Assembly: GCA_027919835.1 (NCBI GenBank)
Contig: JANVFP010000001.1
Location: 372,001 to 436,000, forward strand
Direction: 5' to 3'
Origin: Lentinula raphanica
Lineage: Eukaryota > Basidiomycota > Agaricomycetes > Agaricales > Omphalotaceae
DNA length: 64,000 nucleotides
Made by a program: the position numbers and the translations under genes. Under the pieces are notes generated by a model, which saw only the letters and a program-made list of their open reading frames with translations, had not been told where the DNA came from and did not search any database. Shown here one piece after another: positions 1 through 9,268 of this stretch; within the stretch, counting starts at the first letter, position 1, and each line of letters opens with the position of its first letter.

Positions 1-133
1 CATCCCACCTGAGACATCCCAGCTGAGTGGGACATCCCATTGGGGAATTCCCGGGGATTTTCAGCATGTTAGATAGGGGATTTTCAGGTCTTGTCCTATC
101 TAATATGATACCTTTTGGTGGTTGCCTAAAGTG
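1..133. mobile_element. Right end of a large inverted-repeat element, family C (cut by window edge)
   Basis: The segment holds repeated GGGACATCCC-type palindromes and ends in TTGCCTAAAGTG. Its layout (repeats, a CCCATTGGG-type box, a G-run, then a terminus ending AAGTG) parallels the right end of the foldback element at 50871-54439. It abuts the decayed retrotransposon pol at about 134, so it looks like an insertion into it. The left part lies outside the window, so no target duplication can be checked. Assignment rests on resemblance only. Confidence 0.5.
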
Positions 134-1360
134 GTGGGATACTCGATGGGGAAATTTGAATGATATATCTCGCCCAGTCCAGGTCTTTCAGTACTGATTG
201 CGATGGTGCACGGCGAATATGCGGCGAAAAATATGCAGCTGCAAAATGAGAAATTGATCGGAGGAATGGGCAGATTAGCTTGTAGATGCTCGATACATGT
301 ACCAGCTTCCCATGGAGGCTTGCTGCCTCTGAGGCTGAAAAGGAGGCTCCCTCGGTCGACCAGTCTGCCATCAACGCTAGTGTCTTCTCTACTTTCTCCG
401 GTGGTAAGGAGACTCTCTTCCTCTCCAGATCCCAGTCGAAACCGGTGTAGCGTTGGACTACTGCAAATCTCCGCAATTTTGGTCCGCTCCATGGGACACC
501 TATGGCTGCGGTCACTTCCATGAAATCCTCCTCGGTCCAGCTGTGATGTGGGAGCCTGATGACAAAGAAGTCGTCTACCCATTTCACTATTGGTCCCATC
601 CCTTTGGCTGTGTAGATTGCAACCAGCATATCCGCTACTGACCCAAACACCCCAGCGCTTGATGCTAAACCAAACATTACGGCCCGGTCGACATAGACCA
701 GGCCATCCCAGTAAACGCAAAGTGCAAACTGCTGGTCTGGCCTGATTGGAGTGATTCGGTAGGCAGCTGAGATGTCGAATGTAGCTGCCATGCAGCCCGG
801 GGGAAGGGATAAAACTAAGGCACTCGTCTGATCGAATGTTCCCCAGGCCGTTGGGAACTCGTCCGAGTCTATTCCCGCGTTCACTGATGGGACCCAATTG
901 TTGTTGCGAGGAAATGACATGTCTTAAACCATTTGTAATTTGGATGAATTTGGTTTGGGAACTAGGCCCAGTGGTGATGTGTGGAAAAAACCTATTAACT
1001 GCTCCAGTAACTCTGGGCTGTACCCCATTGAGTACCGGCCAGCAGCCTGCTCTTCTGTAATGTAATTTGAAATGAATGAAGTGTTGAGTGAAGAAGATGA
1101 ATGATTCTCGAAATAAATAAGAACGCGATAACGTCCCTCTGACTCCAACGTCGAAACCCTCTCGTAGACCTCTTACTACATCTGCCCAATCCTCGTCTAG
1201 ACCTAACGCCCCCAGGAGCCTCTCGACCTTGACTGGGTCGAGTGGCGTGACCACTATGCAGGGATCATGCAGCGAAGCTACACTTTCCCGCTCCATGCGA
1301 GGAGGAACCACAGATGCTGCATGCGTGCTTGTTGATGCACACATCTCCATACATGCACTC
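134..1360 (-). pseudogene. Ngaro/DIRS-like retrotransposon pol remnant (RT-RNase H)
   Basis: Conceptual translation gives a reverse transcriptase of the tyrosine-recombinase retrotransposon type. An N-terminal segment with DPVKVERLL and GLREGF is followed by TFDISAAYRITPI, then the catalytic KWVDDFF, then GFDWDLERKRVSLPPEKV and an RNase H-like tail. The frame is broken: a frameshift near 1150 separates the N-terminus from the fingers/palm, and an in-frame TAA lies at 924-926. The 3' part, including any tyrosine recombinase, is missing because an inverted-repeat element begins at 133. It overlaps the end of the gag frame, as is usual in these elements. Non-functional. Confidence 0.75.
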
Positions 1361-3109
1361 TGAGTTCCAGGCCCAGTTGAAGCAGAAAACCTTTCCACCA
1401 CTGTCAACAAGTGCATGTCTGCTCTTGGTGCCGGTGGCGATGGCAACGGTGGGACGCTTTGCAGCAGTGGTTGTGGCTTCGCAGCTGCTCGGGAGGTGGC
1501 CTGGGTACCCACACCGAAAGCACCAGGCATTGTCCGTGTCTCGAGCCCTCTTCCGAAAGGAACCCGACGCAAACCTGTCCTGCTTTCTCTGCCAAGATGG
1601 GCTCTGGGACGGTGGTGAATGAAAGGACTGCCCTGACTGAAGGGTGTTCCCAGATGGAAAGGAAGGCAATGAGAGGGAGGTTGAGGGTCGTTGTGTCATC
1701 GGTTGAGGTCTGGCCGCTAGAATTAACAGTGCGTTGCTGTCCACTGTGCTGATGTCGTGCGAGAGGTCCGCAGCCCACAGTTCCCTCTGGCAGATGTCAT
1801 ACTCGACCGCTCTGAGCCACCCCAATTTCGTGCCTAGAGAGAGCACAATGGCATTGTGGGCTTCGAGAGCGTTGGCTCTTTCGTCGCCGTGGTAGAACCG
1901 TATCCTGTCGACGACCGATTTTGATGCTGCAATCCAGTCGAGCTCCGAAATGGATGTCTCGTTCTTGCGATCTAGACCTTTCATGGTCAAACTACCATCC
2001 GACGATATTGCCATCTCTTGATCTCCACTGGCTGCCTTGAGTCTTGCGGCCTGGGAGAGGGCTGTGTAGGGAACATATTCAAAGTTCCTGCAAGCATCAT
2101 CAACCCTTTTCAGTGGGGCTAGATTGGGAGGATACCGAGGTCAGAACACATGACACAACACAACCAGACAGAACAAGTGTATGAAACAATGGGCGGCAAA
2201 GGAACACAAATTCCGCTGACTGCTACTTGTCAAGCATCAAAGGTAGATATGCACATCTTCAAGCCTTGACCAACGAGATGGACTATGACGAGCGAAATCA
2301 TGGGCCAAATTGCCCTTGTCACAAGCATTTCACATGCTGACCCTCACTGAGCCTTCATCTCAGTGGACGAATGAACGATCACGACGAGGCACGAAGCAAA
2401 GGCCTATATTTAGATATTCGAGACAACGACATCGAATAAACTACTGCACGGTCGACACCAAACGATTGCCACGTTACCCAAACACAAGAAACCCTGGGGC
2501 AACCTGAAAACACCTATGGGATACAACCCCAGCACCAGCCGGTGGCTCCGACAAAGAGGCGCGAAAATGAAATGAAGAAAACCGAGGGGTGTGCACAGTG
2601 TGACAACCGACAAGGTGAAAAGATGACTTACGCAAGGAGAGCGGAGATGCCTTGTGACCTGGGACGGCCTTGGGAAGTTTTGTTGGTTTGGCTGATTTCC
2701 TTGGTGATAGTGAGATGGCTGCCTCGTCCCGCATGGTCTCGAGTTGGTCAGAGTCCACATATAGGCGGTCAACAGAGTCTGTGGGGTTTGTAGGTTTCTT
2801 GGCCTGAAGTTCTGCCAACTGGCGACGCAACGCAGCTATTTCATCTTTAAGCGACCTCGCTTCATTGTCTCCAGAGGTAGGTTGTGGGTTGTCCCCAGCC
2901 GCTGGGGTCCCTTGGTTCTCCTGATTGACAGCTCCAGCAGTGGCTATGCCTCCACCACTACTGTTTGCGGAGGGAGTCCCTTGGGACCCTTGCTGGTCTG
3001 GTGCTCCTCCTGCTGGTTGTCCGCTGGGAACTGTCCCAAGATTGAGGCCGAGGTGTGCAAAAGTGCCTGTTCCTGCACCAGGAGTCTAAGCTTGAGTTCC
3101 GGACGTCAT
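1265..3109 (-). pseudogene. Ngaro/DIRS-like gag with CCHC and C3H-type zinc motifs, one long intron
   Basis: The downstream exon (about 2123-1265) encodes a gag-like protein. It has a zinc knuckle CFRCGYPGHLPSSC followed by a cysteine/histidine stretch ending CSICGSSSHGAGKC, a pairing often seen in DIRS/Ngaro gag. The upstream exon (3109 to about 2632) encodes a Pro/Gly/Gln-rich leader and a coiled-coil segment (LRRQLAELQAKK). Between them a donor GTAAGT at about 2631 and an acceptor after CCCAATCTAG at about 2124 define an intron near 508 nt, long for this kind of genome. The likely start ATG at 3109 is followed by an in-frame TAG at 3086-3088, so this copy is dead. Orientation matches the pol remnant downstream. 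Confidence 0.65.
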
Positions 3110-3303
3110 GCTAGCAGTTGAAAGGAATGTTTAAGGAAGAGCGAAAGCGAGCTATTAGAGTACTTTGAAAGTAAAATGAGTGTCGAAAGTTCAATATGAA
3201 TGTCTAAAAGAGAGTGCGGAAAATTTTTCTACAAAATGGTACAATACTCTGACTGCTTGCCGCTCGGCTGGACGTTGATGCCACTGTTTCGGCATCTGCA
3301 CTA
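3110..3303. other. Leader/flank of the Ngaro-like remnant, no gene
   Basis: Upstream flank of the gag remnant on the - strand, probably its untranslated leader. No open frame or repeat is recognised before the foldback fragment starts at about 3304. Confidence 0.4.
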
Positions 3304-3574
3304 ATAGAAAGTGGGATTTTGATTTTACAAAGAATTGTGAGCTAAGATACTGCATATGACTATGCGTAAAAGCCTCATACTACATGCACTGACCAATTGC
3401 AGTATGATTATATACTGGTAAGGTATTATCAACTTGGGTAATACCTGACAAGGACCCCTGGCACTAGAGGCAGGGTATTACTCATTGGGTAATTGCCCGG
3501 TAATCCCCCCATTAGGTGTGGGTATTTGGTGGGTAATCCCCCTAAGTCGGCAGGATTTGAGGGTGCCTGAAGTG
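3304..3574. mobile_element. Right terminus of a family A foldback element (truncated)
   Basis: This stretch matches the outer right arm of the element at 50871-54439 (its 54140-54439 part) over about 270 bp. It shares the GAATTGTGAGCTAAGATA region, the CCCCTGGCACTAGAGGCAGG box, the GGTAATCCCCC boxes and the terminus GGGTGCCTGAAGTG. Only the outer arm is present; the inner side joins the Ngaro leader abruptly. Confidence 0.8.
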
Positions 3575-3660
3575 CACTTCCGGTGTGAGGAGAACTCATT
3601 GTGTGTATAACAAGGTGAAGTCTTGGAAGGAGATGAAGGGAGATGAAGGGAGATGTGAAA

Positions 3661-4757
3661 TCATCGACGTTGGAGGTTGGTTGAGAGCCAGAGACTCGAG
3701 AGAAAGCCTCTTAATTCAGATTTCCTCAGGCTTTCACCCAGTAGCTCAATTGCCATGTCAAAAAGGATGCACGACAGTGGATTGCCTTGTTTTACTCCCC
3801 TGGTAACTTTGAACGGGGATGAGCTTTTCATTCCATTGACATACATGCATGTGTGTGCATCAGCATACAGGGATTCAACTGTTTGTATAAACTCTTTTGG
3901 GATGTTGTATTGTTCTAATGTTTCCCATAGGTAGTCATGCTTTATCTTGTCATATACCTTTTCTTGGTATAGGGCAACAATTGCCCCATTTTGTTCTGTA
4001 GCCTCTGCAAAGTCGATCATCAGTTTTGATAACCAAATGTGGTTGTAGATTTTCCTTCCGGGTATGAACCCTGCTTGTGCCAGGTTAATGACATGCGGTG
4101 CTACCTCGGTGAGCTTCAATGTCAGTGCTTTTGACATAATTTTGTAGTCCGAGTTTAATAGAGAACTTCCCATTTGCTCGCGGCAGTTTTTTTATAGAGA
4201 GGGCACATCCAGCTTTCAGCAAATCCTGTATTGGATGCTATCCCATGTGTTTCAATATCATTATATACTACCCGCAAGACCCATATTATGTTGAGCGCAT
4301 TTTGGTCATGTACCTTTGCATTTTGGAATCTTGTGTTGAGGATTTCCCATATCTCATAGGGAATTCCATTGATCCCTGGTGCTTTGTTGTTCCCCAAAAG
4401 CTTTAGCACTTTTTCAACTTCCTCATCAGTAAGTTTGTTTGCCAGGCTTTGCCTTTGTTCTTCTGAGGCTCTGACAGATATTCTGTCTAGTATCTGTGTT
4501 ATTCTTTGTTGCCTAGCCTCTTCATCAACTTCATTGGCATCAGTTTGGAGTGCCTCGTGGTGGTCTCGCATCATGTCAGCCATCCTTTGTGAGTTTGTCT
4601 CATATGTTGTCTGGGCCACTGTTTCTGCTCCTTGGTGTCCTTCGGTCACTTGTTCTGGGAAAACCTTCTCAAGCCTTCTTATCAGTTCTCTTGGCTTTCT
4701 GTCCTTGCTTAGGCCTGACCAATATTTCGATATTGTTTCACCAAAGGTGCATAGTGT
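3661..4757 (-). pseudogene. LINE (Tad/L1-type) reverse transcriptase half
   Basis: Two - strand frames read as a non-LTR reverse transcriptase. The upstream part has LLGNNKAPGINGIPYEIWE (the usual K-A-P-G-x-D/N-G-I-P block). The downstream part has AGFIPGRKIYNHIW and GVKQGNPLSCILFDMAIE (the Q-G-x-P-L-S block). A frame change near 4165 separates them, and the catalytic (Y/F)xDD and thumb regions are absent. At about 4757 the protein sequence stops in foldback-type repeats. The missing N-terminal endonuclease half appears at 5480-7009 on the opposite strand. Confidence 0.8.
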
Positions 4758-5420
4758 TTTTTCATTGTAAAGTGTGTTGAGTATGATATACATTAGTATT
4801 GCTCTGAGACTTTTCATTGTTAAGTGTATTATGTGTTTTAAGTATAACACACATGAACACTTTTTTGAGGGTTTTCATTGTTGAGTGTGTTAAGTGTGTT
4901 GAGTATGATGATATACATTAGTATTGTTCCAAGACTTTTCATTGTTAAGGGTATTATGAGTTCTAAGTATAACACACATGAACACTGTTTTGAGGTTTTT
5001 CATTGTTGAGTGTGTTAAGTGTATTGAGTATATTATACATTACTACTGTTCTGAGCGTTTTCATTGTCAAGTGTGTTAAGTTTAATAAATTGAATGATAT
5101 AAGCCATTCTAAGTGTTTGAGGGTACTAGGTGTGCTAAAAATAGCATGTACATCATATATACCTCAATTTAGTATAATTTGGAGTGATAACATTTTTTAC
5201 ACTTGTCGTGTATTTTTTAAATTTTGCATTTGCAGGGCCAATGAGGCAACCCTGAATTTTTTAGTATTTTTTATGATTTTTTCAGATTCTTTGCTATCTA
5301 ATGAGATCAAGTTCTATTTTTGGACCAATTTTCTTTTTAGGCAATTTTGATATGCCCAAGGTAGCCAATACCTCATTGTAGCTATTTTTGGTTTTCTCTG
5401 TCATGTTTTAGCACCTCAAG
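4758..5420. repeat. Foldback family A mid-arm with about 130-bp tandem repeats
   Basis: Repeats of the form TTTCATTGTTAAGTGTGTT, with intervening AACACACATGAACACT and ATACATTAGTATTG blocks, recur at about 130-bp spacing. They continue into a unique part (GGGCCAATGAGGCAACCCTG) that closely matches 53150-53840 of the foldback element. The short frames in it are by-products of the repeats. Confidence 0.75.
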
Positions 5421-5479
5421 ATCAATAATATCATTCTATGCTTTTTTCTATTCACAAATATCATAACCCAAAAAGGAAA

Positions 5480-7009
5480 TCAATGACATAATGATCTAAC
5501 CCTAATCCAACAAACACCAAACCAAGGTGATATGGCTGAGTGCCAGCCAGACCGAGAACCAATACTCAGAGAGAAACCACTAGTGAGAACACTACCAAAC
5601 CAAAACACATGACCAAGTAAGGACTGTTGCAAAACTACAAAGGCAACCATAGAATTTGCAGGGCTAAACATAAAGGGCCACGGTTCAACTAACATTGACC
5701 ACACAAATAATAAGTGGGGAGATATAAAACTCATGATGCTGAGACAGCGGATCGGAGTACTCGCAGTCGGCGAAGCACATATGAATGCTGAAAGACGAGA
5801 TGAAATCGAACAAAAATATGGAAAAATTTGAAAGTATATTACTCAAAATTACTGGACAAGGACAATGCGGCTGGTATAGTTTTCATTCTAAATAGAAACA
5901 TCACAAATGCTGAGAACATACAGACCTACGAGATAACACCTGGACATGCCTATGTACTAGAGATGTACTGGCACCGAGAAGAGAAGGTTTCTATACTAGC
6001 AGTATATGCTCCAAATCCAGATCCTGCAGCAAATGCACAGTCATGGGAACAAATCCAAGAATTCTATGCTCGAAACCCATGAATAAGGCGACCCGACTTT
6101 ATGATAGGAGACTGTAATATGGTTGAAGAACTGCTAGATAGACTTCCCGCAAGGGAGGAACCGGGAATGTGGCAAATGCCTTTGACAACCTCAAGAGATC
6201 CCTAGGGCTGGATGATGGGTGGCGAAATGAAAATCCCACAACACTAGCATACACATATCACCAGAAATGATTGAATGCTGGCCAAGATATCAGCCACTCT
6301 AGGCTGGATCGTATATACACAACGCACAGCAACATACATCAGCAAAATCACTCTATCCCTGGAGACCCTAGAGACACCCCCAAATCCTGAGCAGCCTGAG
6401 AGTACTAAAAGTACTTTGGAGTCTCTGAGAGTACTTTGAATGTCTTTGAAGATCTCTGAGGGTGCTAAATTTTCTCTGAGCGCTCTGAAAGTGATAAAAT
6501 CTCTCTAGGATTTGGGGGGTGTCTCTGGAGACTCCAGAGACAGAGTGATTTTGCTGATGACTACAGAATACATATGAATGGAAAATTGAACAAACCAGGG
6601 TTAACACAGACCATAGCATGGTCTCGGTCTGGCTACACATGCGAAGAGGCTCCTCACATTGGTAGGGGAAGATGGACCTTCCCAACATACATGTTATACA
6701 ACAAAAACATAATAGCATTCATTGAATCTGAGAGAGAGGCCTTAGAATCAAACCTCACATTTACCTTAGAAAGGGAAGAATGGGACCCACTAGAGAACTG
6801 CCAAACAATATGGGCAGATTTCCAGAAATGCTTACGATCAATTGCCAGGGAACAAGCAAAAATAGCAACCCCCCAACTGACACGAGAAATCCAGGAGACG
6901 GAAGCTAGAATTGAGCTAACAAGCAATGACACCATGCTAAGTAATGAGGAAAGATCTATCTCAAATGCTTTACTCCAGGAAAAACTGTTCAGCCTATTGC
7001 AATGACAAA
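5480..7009 (+). pseudogene. LINE (Tad/L1-type) apurinic endonuclease half
   Basis: Translation on the + strand gives an APE-type endonuclease of a non-LTR element: GLNIKGHGS, then GVLAVGEAHMNAE (the catalytic E block), AVYAPNP, GDCNMVEE (the G-D-x-N block) and SHSRLDRIYTT. After an interruption by a MITE it resumes with TDHSMVSV. The linker toward the RT domain follows (6600-7005) and then ends in foldback sequence. Several stops and frameshifts make it non-functional. It is the natural N-terminal partner of the RT half at 3661-4757 but lies in the opposite orientation. Confidence 0.75.
6338..6558. mobile_element. 221-bp MITE with about 50-bp terminal inverted repeats
   Basis: The ends are ATCAGCAAAATCACTCT on the left and its inverse AGAGTGATTTTGCTGAT on the right. 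Pairing continues inward about 50 bp through GTCTCTGGAG/CTCCAGAGAC palindromes to the AAATCCT box. The interior is made of CTCTGAG/AGTACTTT repeats. It interrupts the LINE endonuclease frame between SHSRLDRIYTT and the TDHSMV block. No ORF, so non-autonomous. The exact target duplication is unclear. Confidence 0.85.
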
Positions 7010-7260
7010 ACATTAGTAGACTGTAGGAGTGCTCTCCCCATGAGACAGCTTTGGTATCTATGCAATACATGGACATATGTATTGTCATTTACCTAAAACA
7101 CTGTTAAATCATAAAAGATCATGATATAGCCATCCCTACAGGCTGTAATTTTGAATTCTCCAAATTGTATCTAGGGGAGTATGATGTATACAACATCCTG
7201 ATACAACAGAAAGTCCTCACAAAAATAATTGAGTGAGGTATTAATGAATTTTGAAACAAA
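7010..7260. repeat. Inner-arm fragment of a family A foldback element
   Basis: From AGTAGACTGTAGGAGTG onward this matches, in inverse orientation, the inner left arm of the 50871-54439 element (about 52640 back to 52420), and in direct orientation its inner right arm (52850-53050). It replaces the expected LINE RT sequence directly after the endonuclease half. Confidence 0.7.
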
Positions 7261-7521
7261 TTTACCTGATTTCATGCTTGCCGTAAATGTAGTCACTTTG
7301 CAAAGTGCAGTACAGCTTTGCAAAGTAGATTTATTATAATATATCTATTAAATAATAAAAGAATTATTAAATATCATTTATACTAGATAGCTGAGCACCC
7401 CCCGAGCCCTACTGGCCTACCTGGAAGGGTTTGTTGAGCTTCGAGAGCGAGTCCTGTTACTTTGCAAAGCTGTGGTGGAGACTTATTGGACTACTTCGCG
7501 GAGTTTTTACAGCTTCAGCTG
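7261..7521. other. AT-rich spacer, no gene
   Basis: AT-rich sequence with four CTTTGCAAAG palindromes or half-palindromes (about 7297-7465). No open frame of interest is seen. Confidence 0.4.
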
Positions 7522-8930
7522 TAAGAAGTATATTGGTGATCAGTGTTCAGTGATAAAGTCACTAGGTGTTATGAAGCATAACAAGGCCCCCCAATTTTTC
7601 CTGATTTTCTTCCATTTTTTGCGGAATTTCTCAACAAGTTTTCAGCGTTGTAGCCTATAGGAAGGTGCCAGTAGACGTCGTCCGCTGATACCTTGGGCCC
7701 TTTCCTCTCATCTTCCTTGAACCTTCCTTCTTTGGCCACCTATCTCTTTCTTCCAGAAACCCTCGGTCCCTTTCCTCCTGATACACCCTGGCTTTTCCCT
7801 GCTTGGTCCATTTATCCTGGTTCCAGAAACCTCGGCACCGCTATGCCATAGAACCATGACTCTTTTAACGAAGCCTTCAACGCGTAAGCGGCATGACGAG
7901 AAGACTCAGCTGCTTCCAGTGGAAGGCCGGTTCTGCCTTTCCTTTGTTCCCTCGTTCCCATTCAACCAGTCAAGTCCCGTGTACGAACATCGGGGTTTCC
8001 ACATTTCCTGACACACTCTAGAAGATAAGGAACATGTTGGGCCCGCTTTTCTCTACAGATTCCGTGTTCCCTATGTCTAACCAAACTCAGCAAGTCATTG
8101 CCTCCACGAATGACTCGCTGCTACCCTATCAACCTCGGCTCTGGACACTCCTAATGACTTCTATTGCTCTTACCACTTTTGTATACTCCCAATGACACCT
8201 CAATCCCCAGACAACCGGAACCAAAGATCATCCATCTTCAATTCTACCTGCTTGCTCCCTCTTCACAAGATCCCCGCCTCGTCGCCTGGATCCCTCTCGC
8301 ATACTGTACATATTCTTGTCGCCCTTGCTGACTCTCTCTGCAGATTCTGGTCGGGTTGCTCCTTTCTGTGGTTGCACTTACTCATATCCGCTACAAGGAA
8401 CGGTGGATATCGTATGGTTACTTTCTTCGCTTATTCAGATCATTGTACTGTATGACCAGATCGATGCTGTTCACGTCGATTCAAGTTATGTTCACTTCCC
8501 TTCAATAAGGACTTGAAGTCCTGGCACTCATCGAGTCAACTCGAGTCCTCCCTACTCCTGTTGACTCGACTCACGACCAACATTCTTTTATATTACTTAC
8601 CTTTTATATCTTACCTACAAAATACCTATAAAAACTCCAAGTACTTGCATGTATTCCCTAGATCGGTTATTCCAGTTATTTGATCATTGTTTCAACTTTC
8701 CTCTAACATTGTCTAAGCTCTCTATCTTCTATATTCTCTGACCAAGTCTCACAACAAAGGACATAGCAAATCCTTCCAAGTTCCAATTTTCGGCGGAAGA
8801 TGTTCTGCTTAGCAGCTCTCTCTCCGTTTTTCAGGATGACTATCTCGTAGCCGTTGAACCTAGGTGTATTCAAAGGTTAGAGTGTACAATCACCTAACAC
8901 TAGGCCATTAGATCTATCCAACAAAGCAGG
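7522..8930. repeat. Fragment of an element 1-type LTR, split by a solo LTR
   Basis: Positions 7522-7566 and 8900-8930 together reproduce, nearly base for base, about 75 bp near one end of the long LTRs at 21958-23650, 37440-39131 and 47311-49003, in the inverse of their window orientation. The two parts join perfectly once the solo LTR between them is removed. Nothing of the rest of that LTR is visible on either side. Confidence 0.75.
7567..8899 (+). mobile_element. 1333-bp solo LTR with 5-bp target duplication
   Basis: The segment begins TGTTATGAAG and ends CACCTAACA, giving TG...CA ends with the short inverted repeat TGTTA/TAACA. It is flanked by CTAGG on both sides (7562-7566 and 8900-8904), a typical 5-bp LTR-element duplication. 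The interior has a pyrimidine-rich half and a TATA-like box (CTATAAAAACTCC, about 8627) near the 3' side, consistent with a + strand promoter. No coding sequence remains, so it is a solo LTR left by recombination. The short frames inside are not genes. Confidence 0.85.
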
Positions 8931-9268
8931 GGAGTAGGGGAGGGAGGTGATCTATAGGGATGAGAAGGATGCCTTTTGGGGGGATGGGGGAGGAGAGGGG
9001 AGGGGGGCAAATGAGTTGGGAAAGTGTTTGACTCAGAGGGTGAGGGATAGGTTGATTGAGGAGAGGAATAAGGGGCTTGGATGGTTTTGATATCTTGTAT
9101 TGTATGTATCATTCTTGCAATTACACTCAAGCTGAGGTCTTATATTTATGTGTAATTCTAAACCCTTACCCAGAAAAAAATGAAATCTTCTCATGAACAA
9201 TCACAGTAAATTGGTATTCTACTAATATTCAAATAGACTACAGTACAATATATATTTCTCAGACAATG
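8931..9268. other. Purine-rich spacer and 3' flank of the ankyrin gene
   Basis: A G-rich run (8930-9020, GGGGAGGG-like) is followed by AT-rich sequence that should hold the 3' untranslated region and poly(A) site of the - strand ankyrin gene. No other feature is seen. Confidence 0.4.

Noticed and set aside
126..1572. Long - strand frame 100-1572 as a single protein
   Set aside because: Only its N-terminal part (DPVKVERLLGALG to GLREGF) is meaningful; beyond the frameshift near 1150 the RT is in another frame and this reading is noise.
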